Positions 8,776-17,596 are shown, counted from the first letter of the stretch. The stretch is 64,000 nucleotides of DNA from Persicobacter psychrovividus (GCF_036492425.1 NZ_AP025292.1:124001-188000), one strand, 5' to 3'. Made by a program: numbers and translations. Notes: generated by a model not told the origin, from the sequence alone.

Positions 8776-9204
8776 TCATGCATTTGAAGCGGAGATATTA
8801 ACTTCAATATTGCCTTTTGTTGCTTTGGAATAAGGGCATACCTGATGTGCGGCATCAGCGAGTGCTTTGGCTTCTTCTTCGCTTACTTCAGGAATGATGG
8901 CATGAATATCTACTGCCAGACCAAAGCCGTCGGCATCTTTTCCAATAGCCACTTCTGCTTTCACGGCAGTGGTTCCTGTTTTTACTTTTTTATTGTTGAT
9001 GACCAAATTCAGGGCGCTGTTGAAACAAGCCGCATAGCCCGCTGCAAATAATTGCTCGGGGTTGGTAGCTCCTGCTTTTTCCTCTCCGCCAAGACTCTTA
9101 GGCATGCTCAGCTGGCGATCTATGGCTCCGTCTGGGGTGGTTACTTTTCCATCTCGTCCGCCTGTGGCTTCTGCTTGTGCGGTATATAGTTTTTGAATAC
9201 TCAT
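8776..9204 (-). CDS. ohr: Organic hydroperoxide resistance protein (Ohr/OsmC family)
   Basis: Thiol peroxidase that reduces organic (lipid) hydroperoxides, normally with lipoylated proteins as electron donor. The length of 142 aa is typical. The two catalytic cysteines are C60 in AGYAACFNSAL and C123 in HQVCPYSKAT. The N-terminal LYTAQAEATGGRDG and the TNPEQLFAAGYAACF block are characteristic of Ohr rather than OsmC. No MarR-type ohrR lies nearby, so local regulation is not evident. In the family, the lipoyl dihydrolipoamide dehydrogenase system feeds Ohr, and the suc operon is only 1.6 kb away; this proximity may be chance. Confidence 0.95.
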   Translation of the reverse strand: MSIQKLYTAQAEATGGRDGKVTTPDGAIDRQLSMPKSLGGEEKAGATNPEQLFAAGYAACFNSALNLVINNKKVKTGTTAVKAEVAIGKDADGFGLAVDIHAIIPEVSEEEAKALADAAHQVCPYSKATKGNIEVNISASNA

Positions 9205-9419
9205 TATCTTTTGGTTTATGTCGTGTGCGATATAATTACTATTGAGTATACCCCAAGCGTCCGTAAAAGGTTACGTTCATCCGTGAAAAAAGAGGAAAAG
9301 AAATTAAATCGTGTATTTGGGCTTAGCGCGTGTTGAAAGACTTAGAGCTGATGGAAAATTCAGATGAATGAAAGTGATTTTGAATTACATCTCCAATACT
9401 CGAAATATTCGTTACGAAT
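9205..9419. other. Intergenic sequence upstream of ohr
   Basis: Leader and promoter region of ohr. No clear TAnnTTTG element, ORF or RNA was recognised. It runs into the 181-bp repeats starting at 9420. Confidence 0.4.
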
Positions 9420-9600
9420 TTTAAGTTTTAAATACGCTCTTGTTGTATGGTTTTATATTGTCCACAGATTACGCAGATTTCCACAGATTTTTTTATTTCG
9501 TAAATTGGATATCGGCCATCGCAAACCTGCGATCACTTTTCATTATTTTAGAGAAATGGTTCTCATAGAAATATCCTGCGTTATTTGCAGGCAGAAGCGC
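9420..9600. repeat. 181-bp tandem repeat, copy 1
   Basis: The first of two head-to-tail copies, about 90% identical by eye. It begins TTTAAGTTTT and contains the triple motif CACAGATT/CGCAGATT/CACAGATT, a CGCA-AACC-TGCG hairpin, and a 5-bp hairpin CCTGC(GTTATTT)GCAGG at 9575-9591. Reading frames crossing it are short and copied with it, so it is treated as non-coding. Confidence 0.85.
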
Positions 9601-9781
9601 TTTAAGTTTACAATACGCTCTTGTTGTATGTTTCTATATTGTCCACAGATTACGCAGATTTCCACAGATTTTTTTGTTTCGTAAATTGGATATCACCCAT
9701 CGCAAACCTGCGATCACTTTTCATTATTTTGGAGAAATGGTTCTTATAGAAATATCATGCGTTATTTACATGCAGAAGCGC
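9601..9781. repeat. 181-bp tandem repeat, copy 2
   Basis: The second copy abuts the first exactly. The corresponding hairpin (9756-9772) is CATGC...ACATG. The second base pair has changed from C-G to A-T on both sides, while the pair next to the loop is lost. It ends 25 bases before the stop of the neighbouring GNAT gene. Confidence 0.85.
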
Positions 9782-9806
9782 TCTTATAATCCCTTTTGGA
9801 ATACCT

Positions 9807-10376
9807 TTAGCATTTACGGAAGGTGTAAATATGATTGGTTCGGTTGCGGCTGTTGCTTTCAGATGCTTCCTGCTTAAATCCACAACACATCAGGATCATG
9901 GCCCCCGCAGCATCTTGCTGATCGATATAAGCTTTAACAGTTTTGAACCTCAATGTTTTGACTGCATATCGGGTAAGTCCCTTGGCCAACTCAAAACCAT
10001 AACCTTTCCCCCACACTTCTGGATCAAGTCGCATACTGATCACCTCTTCCTCCTTGGCGTTTTTGACAATGGAGCAGGTACCCAAAAATTGCTGATTTTT
10101 GATATCGACCGCCGCCCATACCCAATGGTCATTATAGGGCTTATTATAATTGTCGATAATTTGCTGAAGTAATGCGCTACTCTCTTGCTTGTTCAGGGGT
10201 TTGCCAATAGTGTACTGGGTTACCTGATTTTGGGATAACAGTTTACTGAAGGCAGGGAGGTCCTGCAGGTTCAACGGGCGAACCGTGATCCTCTTCGTTT
10301 CGAACTTGGCAGTGTTGTTATACTGCGCAGGTCTGATGGGTTCTTCGTGTACTCTATAATGGGGGGAAGTACTCAT
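9807..10376 (-). CDS. GNAT family N-acetyltransferase, RimJ/RimL type
   Basis: A 189-residue protein. The core TKRITVRPLNLQDLPAFSKL and the acetyl-CoA motif DPEVWGKGYGFELAKGL are those of the RimJ/RimL-like acetyltransferases (Acetyltransf_3). These modify ribosomal proteins or small molecules; the substrate here is unknown. The tail contains adjacent cysteines (LMCCGF) where the family usually has an N-x-x-S-x-x-V-x-x-K-x-G-F segment, so this part is slightly divergent. ATG at 10376. Its 3' end lies beside the tandem 181-bp repeats. Apparently monocistronic. Confidence 0.88.
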   Translation of the reverse strand: MSTSPHYRVHEEPIRPAQYNNTAKFETKRITVRPLNLQDLPAFSKLLSQNQVTQYTIGKPLNKQESSALLQQIIDNYNKPYNDHWVWAAVDIKNQQFLGTCSIVKNAKEEEVISMRLDPEVWGKGYGFELAKGLTRYAVKTLRFKTVKAYIDQQDAAGAMILMCCGFKQEASESNSRNRTNHIYTFRKC

Positions 10377-10734
10377 ATCTGTTCTGTCTAAGCTAAGTTG
10401 TTTTATTGCTTAATCCGAAAGCAATTAACTTATTTATTTTGAATATATCAATTATTTAGCTGTTTTGATGTGATATTCAAATTTGATGCGCTTTGTGTAA
10501 ATAGGGGTTTGGTCTTAATTTTATTTTGACAAACAATAAAAAACGAAATAATAATTGTTGAATTCTATACAATTTAAACCTCTTTTATTATAGATGGGTT
10601 TGAATTTTTTGAGGATGAGTATATTGTTTATGGGCTGTAAGTGTTTCACAATGATGTGTAAGTAATAAAAATGATAAGGCCTGATTTGATTTTTTCAAGA
10701 ACAGTCTGACAAGTGTTTTTAGTCGTTTCAGCGC
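10377..10734. other. AT-rich intergenic region
   Basis: Sequence between the GNAT start and the lpd terminator. It should contain the GNAT promoter. No recognisable box, ORF or structured RNA was seen. Confidence 0.4.
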
Positions 10735-10767
10735 AAAAAAAAGACAGGCGAAGGCCTGTCTTTTTTT
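10735..10767. terminator. Terminator of the sucA-sucB-lpd operon
   Basis: AAAAAAAGACAGGC-GAAG-GCCTGTCTTTTTTT: a 14-bp stem with a tetraloop and T-runs on both strands, about 22 bases past the lpd stop. Confidence 0.9.
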
Positions 10768-10788
10768 AGGTATATTTATCTATTTTTT

Positions 10789-12189
10789 CTAAACATGCAA
10801 TGCGCGGTCTTCCGTTGCAGCAAGGCAGGCCTCTTTCATGGCCTCGGTATAGGTGGGGTGTGCGTGCGACATCCGTGCGATATCTTCTGCAGAGGCACGG
10901 TACTCCATGGCAATAACGGCTTCAGCGATCATGTCTGCCGCTCGGGGCCCGATGATGTGTACACCGAGCAATTCATCCGTCTGTTTGTCAGCAAGTACTT
11001 TCACCTGTCCTTCGATATCCATGGAGGCTCTTGCGCGCCCGAGGGCTTTGAAAGGGAATGCTCCAGTTTTATAAGCAGTTCCTTTTTCTTTCAGCTGCTC
11101 TTCGGTATAACCTACCGAAGCCACCTCAGGCCAAGTGTAAACCACCCCAGGAATTAAGTTGTAATTGATGTGTGGCTTTTGTCCAGCGGCATATTCGGCG
11201 ACGTAAACGCCTTCTTCTTCCGCTTTGTGAGCAAGCATGGCACCTTTGATCACATCTCCGATGGCAAAGATGTTGTCTTGTGAAGTTTGCAAGTGTTCGT
11301 TCACTTCCACCCTGCCCTGTTTGTCTGTCGTGATGCCCACATTTTCAAGCCCAAGCCCTTCAGTATAGGCTTTACGGCCAATAGCCACCATGCAATAATC
11401 GCCGAGGAATTCCACGGTTTGTCCTTTTTTATCTTCCGCTGTAACGGTTACCTGATCTTCCGAACGGCTTACCCCAGTAACCTTATGTTGGAGGTAGAAT
11501 TTTACGCCGATCTTTTTCAGTGAACGCTGGAGGTCTTTACCCATGGTGCGGTCCATGGTCGGGATAATATTGTCCATATACTCAATCACAGATACTTTTG
11601 CGCCTAATCGGGCATATACTGAACCGAGCTCCAGGCCAATAACCCCTCCACCAATAATAATGAGGTGATCGGGCACTTTTTGCAAGTTCAGGGCCTCTGT
11701 AGAGGTGATCACCCGCTCTTTGTCGAGTTCGATAAAAGGCAGGTTGGCAGGTTTGGAACCTGTGGCAATAATGGTTTTTGCTGAAGTGAAGGTATTCACT
11801 TCTCCTTTATCATTGAGGACCTTGATGGTGTTTTTATCCTGAAAGCTTCCCAGTCCGTGGTGTACATCAATCTTGTTTTTCTTCATCAGGTAGTCGATGC
11901 CTGCGGTAGTTTGGCTTACAACGCTATCCTTTCTTTTGATCATCTGTGGCATATCTACGCCAAGATCATTGATTTTGATCCCATGCTCCTCGAATCGTTT
12001 GTGGGCATTGTGGTAATGCTCCGAAGAATCCAGCAGGGCTTTGGAAGGGATACACCCGACATTCAGACAGGTGCCGCCGAGGGTGCTGTATTTTTCAACA
12101 AGGGCGGTTTTCATGCCCAGCTGTGCACAGCGAATGGCTGCTACGTAGCCGCCAGGACCTGATCCGATGATGGTGATGTCGTATTTCAT
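10789..12189 (-). CDS. lpdA: Dihydrolipoyl dehydrogenase (E3)
   Basis: FAD-dependent enzyme that reoxidises dihydrolipoyl groups of 2-oxo-acid dehydrogenase complexes and passes electrons to NAD+. The FAD motif GSGPGG lies at residues 9-14 and the redox disulfide at C41/C46 (GGTCLNVGC). The NAD-binding GGGVIGLELG is mid-protein, and the C-terminal HAHPTYTEA holds the catalytic His-Glu pair. It has 466 aa, normal for the family. The ATG at 12189 begins right at the fold; an upstream in-frame start at 12336 gives an unrelated 49-residue extension and was rejected. Last gene of the suc operon, with a 232-bp gap after sucB that contains a palindrome and a repeat motif. Confidence 0.97.
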   Translation of the reverse strand: MKYDITIIGSGPGGYVAAIRCAQLGMKTALVEKYSTLGGTCLNVGCIPSKALLDSSEHYHNAHKRFEEHGIKINDLGVDMPQMIKRKDSVVSQTTAGIDYLMKKNKIDVHHGLGSFQDKNTIKVLNDKGEVNTFTSAKTIIATGSKPANLPFIELDKERVITSTEALNLQKVPDHLIIIGGGVIGLELGSVYARLGAKVSVIEYMDNIIPTMDRTMGKDLQRSLKKIGVKFYLQHKVTGVSRSEDQVTVTAEDKKGQTVEFLGDYCMVAIGRKAYTEGLGLENVGITTDKQGRVEVNEHLQTSQDNIFAIGDVIKGAMLAHKAEEEGVYVAEYAAGQKPHINYNLIPGVVYTWPEVASVGYTEEQLKEKGTAYKTGAFPFKALGRARASMDIEGQVKVLADKQTDELLGVHIIGPRAADMIAEAVIAMEYRASAEDIARMSHAHPTYTEAMKEACLAATEDRALHV

Positions 12190-12227
12190 TGTTTTGGAAT
12201 TTTCGTGGTGATGGTGTGATGATGTAG

Positions 12228-12247
12228 CCTCAGGGCATGCCCTGAGG
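12228..12247. repeat. Perfect 20-bp palindrome between sucB and lpd
   Basis: CCTCAGGGCATGCCCTGAGG is fully self-complementary. There is no T-run, so it is not a standard terminator. It lies in the transcribed gap 39 bases before the lpd ATG and could act as an mRNA processing or stability element, or as an operator. Confidence 0.7.
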
Positions 12248-12317
12248 ACTATTTGTTGAAAGCGGATGCTTTCGGTTTTGGGGATCGTAGCGGGATGTTG
12301 TGAAGAGTGGTTTTCTT

Positions 12318-12358
12318 TTTTGTCCACAGAGTACACAGATTTTCACAGATTACTTTTT
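12318..12358. repeat. Dispersed CACAGATT repeat motif
   Basis: GTCCACAGAGTACACAGATT followed by TTCACAGATT reproduces the core of the 181-bp repeats at 9420-9781: three CACAGA-type units about 10 bases apart, then a T-run. It sits in the sucB-lpd gap. Confidence 0.6.
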
Positions 12359-12421
12359 TCATTTAAAATAAATCAAGTCAATCCTTTTAATCAGGGTAAT
12401 CATGGCCTTAAAACCAACACT

Positions 12422-13996
12422 TTAAATTCCCAACAACAGGCGCGAAGGATCTTCAAGTAGTTCTTTCACGCGAACGAGGAAGCCTACCGATTCTCGGCCG
12501 TCGATAATGCGGTGGTCGTAGCTTAGTGCGACATACATAATCGGCAGAATTTTCACTTCGCCATTCACCGCCATTGGGCGCTCAACGATGTTGTGCATTC
12601 CTAAAATTGCCGACTGTGGAGCATTGATGATTGGCGTGGAGAGCATGGATCCGAAGATTCCCCCGTTGGTGATGGTGAATGTTCCACCAGTCATTTCATC
12701 AATGGAAAGTTTATTGTTTTTGGCTTTTGTGGCCAGTTCAACGATGGTTTTTTCGATGGTATCAAAAGACATCTCCTCGGCATTTCTGATCACGGGCACC
12801 ACCAGGCCTTTAGGAGCAGAAACAGCAATGGAAATATCGCAGAATTCATTATACACCATCTCATCTCCGTCGATCTGTGCATTTACTGCAGGGAATTCTT
12901 GAAGGGCCAGGCAACAGGCTTTGGTGAAGAAAGACATGAAGCCGAGATTGACCTCATATTTCTTCTTGAAAGATTCTTTGTACTTTTTACGAAGATCCAT
13001 GATCGGCTGCATGTTCACCTCATTGAAGGTGGTCAGCATCGCCGTTTCATTTTTCACCTGTACCAGTCGTTTGGCAATGGTTTTGCGCAAAGGCGTCATG
13101 CGCTTGCGTTCCTGCCCGCGGCCTTCGACTTTAAGACTTGGGGAAGGTGCTGATTTTTCCGCACTTTTCTGAGGTGCTTTAGGCGCTGTGGAGGCTTTGG
13201 CATTGAGGGCATCTTCTTTGGTGATGCGGCCATCCTTACCAGTTCCATTAACATTTTCAGCCTTAATTCCTTTTTCAGCCAATATTTTTGCAGCAGCAGG
13301 AGAGCTGTGACCAGAGGCGTAGCTGTCATTGTTCGCCGCTGGCATTGGGTTTGGTGTTTCGTCCTCTTTTGCTGCTGTCTGTGTCGAGGAAGCGGAGGAG
13401 CCTCCTGCGTTTTTAGTGATTTTACACAGTGGCGCACCGATGTTCAGGGTGTCGCCTTCCTCGGCAATGGTTTCAAGTACGCCTGTGGCTTCGGCAGTGA
13501 GTTCGAAAGTCGCTTTGTCGGATTCAATTTCGGCAATGACTTCATCCATCTCCACCTGATCGCCCGTGCTTTTCAGCCAGGAGGCAATCACCACCTCAGT
13601 GATGGATTCCCCAACGGTAGGAACGTTCATTTCAACAACTTCCCCTTCGCTACTATCGCTACTTTTGTGCTCCTGCTCATTACCGCCATTGTCGTTTTGG
13701 CTTTGTGCCTGACTGTCGGTATTTTCTTCTTTGCTGGTATCGGCAGATCCTTCGCCTGCGGCAGATTCGTCGATCTTACATACCAGACCACCGATTTCAA
13801 GGGTTTCCCCTTCTTCAGCGACAATGCTCAGCTTTCCGCCTGCTTCGGCGGTAAGTTCAAAAGTGGCTTTGTCGGATTCCATCTCGCAGATGACCTCGTC
13901 CATTTCTACCACATCACCGTCACTTTTCAACCATTGTGCAATGGTAACTTCACTGATTGATTCCCCAACATTAGGGACTGTTACTTCAAGGCTCAT
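12422..13996 (-). CDS. sucB: Dihydrolipoyllysine succinyltransferase (E2 of 2-oxoglutarate dehydrogenase) with two lipoyl domains
   Basis: Core of the 2-oxoglutarate dehydrogenase complex, transferring succinyl groups from E1 to CoA. Domains: lipoyl 1 (residues ~2-76, lipoyl Lys K43 in ESDKATF); an acidic Ser/Gln-rich linker; lipoyl 2 (~121-196, K161 in the same ESDKATF motif); the E3/E1-binding domain ([14 protein letters not shown]...GRITKED); and the catalytic domain ending [14 protein letters not shown] with active-site H495. E. coli SucB has one lipoyl domain, so this 524-aa protein carries an internal duplication. Downstream of sucA by 59 bp. A short linker peptide reading [11 protein letters not shown] is unusual in this region. 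Confidence 0.95.
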   Translation of the reverse strand: MSLEVTVPNVGESISEVTIAQWLKSDGDVVEMDEVICEMESDKATFELTAEAGGKLSIVAEEGETLEIGGLVCKIDESAAGEGSADTSKEENTDSQAQSQNDNGGNEQEHKSSDSSEGEVVEMNVPTVGESITEVVIASWLKSTGDQVEMDEVIAEIESDKATFELTAEATGVLETIAEEGDTLNIGAPLCKITKNAGGSSASSTQTAAKEDETPNPMPAANNDSYASGHSSPAAAKILAEKGIKAENVNGTGKDGRITKEDALNAKASTAPKAPQKSAEKSAPSPSLKVEGRGQERKRMTPLRKTIAKRLVQVKNETAMLTTFNEVNMQPIMDLRKKYKESFKKKYEVNLGFMSFFTKACCLALQEFPAVNAQIDGDEMVYNEFCDISIAVSAPKGLVVPVIRNAEEMSFDTIEKTIVELATKAKNNKLSIDEMTGGTFTITNGGIFGSMLSTPIINAPQSAILGMHNIVERPMAVNGEVKILPIMYVALSYDHRIIDGRESVGFLVRVKELLEDPSRLLLGI

Positions 13997-14055
13997 AATT
14001 TCTTATGTTGGAATGTTTTTGGAAAAGAGGCCTGACGCCCCTTTTTTTAGATTGA

Positions 14056-16818
14056 TTATTTTAGGTCGAAAGTGGTTTCGACGATGATTGCTTGATTTTT
14101 CGCATGCAACTTGGCGTAACCTGTTGCTGGCGATGTGGAGGTGTTTCTCGAGATACAGCGGATGTTTCTGCTTTCAGGGAAGTTCTCACGGATAAACCAC
14201 CAGGCACCCATGTTTTTCGGTTCTTCCTGAACCCATACCACTTCGGCTTTTTTGTATTTGTCGAGCAAGTCTTCCACTTGCTTTGTTGGGAATGGGTGAA
14301 TTTGCTCCACCCTTACCAGTGCGACGTCCTCACGCTTGTCGTTGCGTTGTTTTTCCAGCAGGTCGTAATAAACTTTCCCAGAACAGAACACCACTCGCTT
14401 GGTTTTTCTTGGTCCTGCCTTAGGGTCGTCAATTATTTCCTGGAAGGAAGTTTTCTCCGTGAAATCACTGATGGGCGAAACCACCTCAGGGTGTCGCAAC
14501 AATGATTTCGGTGACATATTCACTAATGGCTTTCTGAAATCCCAGGTAAGCTGGCGACGCATAGCATGGAAGAAGTTCGCTGGCGTGGTGATGTTGGTGA
14601 TGATCCAGTTTTGGTTGGCAGAAATTTGCAGGAAGCGTTCCAGTCGTGCTGAAGAGTGCTCTGGCCCCTGACCTTCGTAACCGTGAGGCAACAGCATCAC
14701 GAGGGCACTCATGGAGTTCCATTTTGTTTCTGACGAACAGATAAACTGATCAATCATTACCTGAGCACCATTGGCGAAATCGCCGAATTGTGCTTCCCAG
14801 ATGGTTAATGCATTAGGGTTGGCAGTGGAGTAACCATACTCAAAACCGAGCACGGCATATTCTGAAAGCAATGAGTTGTAGTTGCTGAAATGCTCCTGCT
14901 TTTCGTCGATGTGGTTCAGCGAGTTGTATTTCTCGTTGGTTTCAGAATCGAACAATGCAGCATGGCGGTGCGAGAAGGTTCCACGAATAACGTCCTGACC
15001 TGTCAGGCGTACCTTTTTTCCTTCAATCAGCATTGAACCATAAGCCAGTAACTCGCCAGCGGCCCAGTTGAGTTTCTGCTCCTCGAAGAACATATTTTTA
15101 CGCTCCTTGATCAGCTTTTCGATCTGGCGCAAAACCTTAAACCCTTCTGGTACGGTGGTGAGCGCGGTAGCCACCTGATTGATTTTCAGTTCATCAATCC
15201 CTGTAATTGGCGAGTAGTCAAAGTCCTCGCCCTTGGATTTCCGCAAAGCTTGCCATTGTCTTTCGAGCGGTTGCAGCTTATAAGGCAGCGGGCTTTGCTT
15301 CACCAGGTTGAGGCGATCCTGCAACAGCTGGCGGAACTGCTTGTCCATTTCCTGCGCTACTTTGGCATCCATTTCCCCGCGCTCCGAAAGGTATTTGGAG
15401 TAAACCTCTCTTGGGTTCGGGTGCTTGGCAATTTTTTTGTAAAGCTGTGGCTGGGTGAATTTCGGCTCATCCGACTCATTATGTCCATGGCGACGGTAGC
15501 AAACCATGTCGATATAAACATCGCGATTAAATTTCTGACGATACTCAATGGCAATCTCCATGGCATGTACCACCGCTTCAGGGTCATCGCCATTCACGTG
15601 CATAACGGGGCAATCCGTTACTTTAGCGATATCGGTACAGTAAATACTTGATCGCGCATCGTGGTAGTTGGTCGTGAAACCAATCTGGTTGTTGATCACA
15701 AAATGGATGGTACCACCAGTATTGAAACCGTGCAGTTTGGCCATTTGCGTGATTTCATACATGATGCCCTGCCCTGCAATGGCGGCATCACCATGAATGA
15801 GAACGGGAACAATTTTATGGTAATCGTTCTCGTAAAGGTAATCAATTTTTGCACGGGTATTTCCCTGCACTACAGGATTTACCGCCTCCAGGTGTGAAGG
15901 GTTTGGCGTCAGGTTCAGCTTTACTTTTTCGCCTGTTCGTGCAACAATATCAGAGGAATAGCCGAGGTGATATTTTACGTCACCGTCTCCCATGGTGGAA
16001 TCTGAAGGGGTGTTTCCTTCAAATTCGTTGAATATTTGCTCATAGGTTTTACCCATGATATTGGCCAGTACGTTCAGTCGGCCACGGTGAGCCATACCGA
16101 TAACAAACTCTTCCGCACCTAAAGCAGCACCATGGTGAATCATGGCGTCAAGTGCAGGAATGGTTGTTTCCCCTCCTTCAAGGGAGAAGCGTTTCTGCCC
16201 GATATATTTGGTGTGGAGGAAATTCTCGAACACGACCGCCTCATTGAGTTTACCAAGGATATGGCATTTTTGGTCGTAGTCAAAGGATTTGTGGATGGCG
16301 TAATCTTCCACTGTATCTTTAAACCACTGTTGAATTTCAGGCTCACGGATGTACATAAACTCAAACCCAATGTGGTGAGAGTAAATGGCTTTCAGTTTGT
16401 CGATAATCTGATTAAGCGTACCGTTTTCCAGTCCGATTTCCTTTCCAGCTTCAAAGGTCGTTTCACCGTCGGCATCTGTGAGTCCAAATTCTGTTGGATC
16501 CAGATACGCTTTCCAGTAGCGGCGTTCACGTACAGGGTTGGTTTTTGTTTTTAGGTGTGCACGGGTACGGAAGGCATAAATAAGGTTTCGGACGCAAATT
16601 TCTTTATATGCGTGAGAATCGGTATTGGTGTCCGCTCCTACTTTCTGCTGAAAGTCAGGGGAAGGGGTTTCTTCGTTTTGGTAATGCGAAGAAAACTCAA
16701 ATCCTTCAAAAAATTTTTGCCAACTCTCATCCACAGATTGTGGGTTTTGTTGGTACTGAGCATACAGTTCGTCGATGTAGTCACCGTGTGCATTAGCGAT
16801 GTAGGAGTATTTGTCCAT
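14056..16818 (-). CDS. sucA: 2-oxoglutarate dehydrogenase E1 component
   Basis: Thiamine-diphosphate-dependent E1 that decarboxylates 2-oxoglutarate in the TCA cycle. The 920 aa fit the full-length form. The N-terminus (YSYIANAHGDYIDELYAQY) is the E2-binding/FE-like segment. Further landmarks are GMAHRGRLNVLAN, HGDAAIAGQGIMYE, the RRHGHNESDEP stretch and EAQFGDFANGAQVMIDQF, all landmarks of the OGDH E1 family. First gene of the operon sucA-sucB-lpd, all on the minus strand, with a strong promoter 58 bases upstream. Confidence 0.97.
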   Translation of the reverse strand: MDKYSYIANAHGDYIDELYAQYQQNPQSVDESWQKFFEGFEFSSHYQNEETPSPDFQQKVGADTNTDSHAYKEICVRNLIYAFRTRAHLKTKTNPVRERRYWKAYLDPTEFGLTDADGETTFEAGKEIGLENGTLNQIIDKLKAIYSHHIGFEFMYIREPEIQQWFKDTVEDYAIHKSFDYDQKCHILGKLNEAVVFENFLHTKYIGQKRFSLEGGETTIPALDAMIHHGAALGAEEFVIGMAHRGRLNVLANIMGKTYEQIFNEFEGNTPSDSTMGDGDVKYHLGYSSDIVARTGEKVKLNLTPNPSHLEAVNPVVQGNTRAKIDYLYENDYHKIVPVLIHGDAAIAGQGIMYEITQMAKLHGFNTGGTIHFVINNQIGFTTNYHDARSSIYCTDIAKVTDCPVMHVNGDDPEAVVHAMEIAIEYRQKFNRDVYIDMVCYRRHGHNESDEPKFTQPQLYKKIAKHPNPREVYSKYLSERGEMDAKVAQEMDKQFRQLLQDRLNLVKQSPLPYKLQPLERQWQALRKSKGEDFDYSPITGIDELKINQVATALTTVPEGFKVLRQIEKLIKERKNMFFEEQKLNWAAGELLAYGSMLIEGKKVRLTGQDVIRGTFSHRHAALFDSETNEKYNSLNHIDEKQEHFSNYNSLLSEYAVLGFEYGYSTANPNALTIWEAQFGDFANGAQVMIDQFICSSETKWNSMSALVMLLPHGYEGQGPEHSSARLERFLQISANQNWIITNITTPANFFHAMRRQLTWDFRKPLVNMSPKSLLRHPEVVSPISDFTEKTSFQEIIDDPKAGPRKTKRVVFCSGKVYYDLLEKQRNDKREDVALVRVEQIHPFPTKQVEDLLDKYKKAEVVWVQEEPKNMGAWWFIRENFPESRNIRCISRNTSTSPATGYAKLHAKNQAIIVETTFDLK

Positions 16819-16876
16819 CAGCCTGATTTCTATATGTTTCGGTCATGATTGTAAGACTGTTGTAACAGCCTCTAAC

Positions 16877-16906
16877 CAAATTTAGCTTCATTATTTATCA
16901 ATCAAA
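16877..16906 (-). promoter_or_regulatory. suc operon promoter
   Basis: TTTG (16906-16903), 18 bases, then TAAATTTG (16884-16877) on the minus strand: a full match to the Bacteroidota primary promoter. Transcription would start around 16870, giving a leader of ~50 nt. Confidence 0.75.
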
Positions 16907-17279
16907 AACCGTGTAAACGGGTAGGCAATTTATGGATTCTGATTCAATGTGGCGGATTTACTCAAGGTTACATTTATAGCGCTTTTTTTTGATGGTATGT
17001 GATGTTTTTTAGCGTAAAAATGGCGTTTGGGCATCAAAAGATCGCATAATTATACAAAGGGGGCTTCTGTTGTTATGAATTTTGATGGCGATCGGTAAAG
17101 GGGATTTTTTTCTTTTTTGTGATGGCATCCTTAGCTGCGGTACGCCTTGTGTTGGTGGGTTTCTGCTTATCTTTCCAAAGATAATTTAGGGCAGGATGAT
17201 ATTATTTATGAATTTATTGACTTCAGATATTAAAAAAGCATAATTAAGGCTCTTGCAGGCGCTTTTTTTAAATAAAGGG
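16907..17279. other. Intergenic region between suc promoter and tRNA promoter
   Basis: No gene seen. Contains several T/A runs and one short inverted-looking stretch near 17230-17265 without a clear stem. Confidence 0.4.
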
Positions 17280-17310
17280 TTTGTAAAAGAAAAAAGGAAT
17301 ACTACCTTTG
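17280..17310 (+). promoter_or_regulatory. Promoter of the tRNA-Arg array
   Basis: TTTG (17280-17283), 19 bases, TACCTTTG (17303-17310): a perfect Bacteroidota consensus, 64 bases before the first tRNA. It is the only promoter-like match found for the array. Confidence 0.8.
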
Positions 17311-17374
17311 CAAAGCAATTTTGAAAAGGGGGCTTTCGAGACCCTATTTTTTTCTGTGATTGCAAAACAATTTT

Positions 17375-17448
17375 GGCTTCGTAGCTCAACTGAATAGAGC
17401 ACTTGATTACGGCTCAAGAGGTTCCAGGTTTGAATCCTGGCGAGGTCA
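17375..17448 (+). tRNA. tRNA-Arg(ACG), copy 1
   Basis: A 74-nt cloverleaf. The acceptor is GGCTTCG/CGAGGTC (two G-U pairs), the D-arm GCTC/GAGC, and the anticodon stem CTTGA/TCAAG with loop TTACGGC, so the anticodon is ACG (read as ICG for CGU/CGC/CGA). The T-arm is CCAGG/CCTGG with loop TTTGAAT. Discriminator A, CCA not encoded. Position 15 is A with T48, and position 19 is A with T56, in place of the usual G15:C48 and G19:C56. Confidence 0.95.
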
Positions 17449-17485
17449 CAAACACTTATTGGCGGTGTATAAAAGCTAATGAACT

Positions 17486-17559
17486 GGCTTCGTAGCTCAA
17501 CTGAATAGAGCACTTGATTACGGCTCAAGAGGTTCCAGGTTTGAATCCTGGCGAGGTCA
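17486..17559 (+). tRNA. tRNA-Arg(ACG), copy 2
   Basis: Identical to copy 1, 111 bases downstream. The preceding 37-base spacer carries the TTGGCGG form and ends GAACT. Confidence 0.95.
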
Positions 17560-17596
17560 CAAACACTTATTAGCGGTGTATAAAAGCTAATGAACC

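Noticed and set aside
9364-9877. Repeated short frames in the 181-bp repeats
   Set aside because: They share the same peptide simply because the DNA is duplicated; no gene-like features.
12190-12336. His-rich N-terminal extension of lpd
   Set aside because: It lies upstream of the conserved start, runs across a palindrome, and has no homology to Lpd.
13307-13960. Long plus-strand frame opposite the lipoyl domains
   Set aside because: Shadow of sucB with no domain; the repeated pattern comes from the duplicated lipoyl coding sequence.
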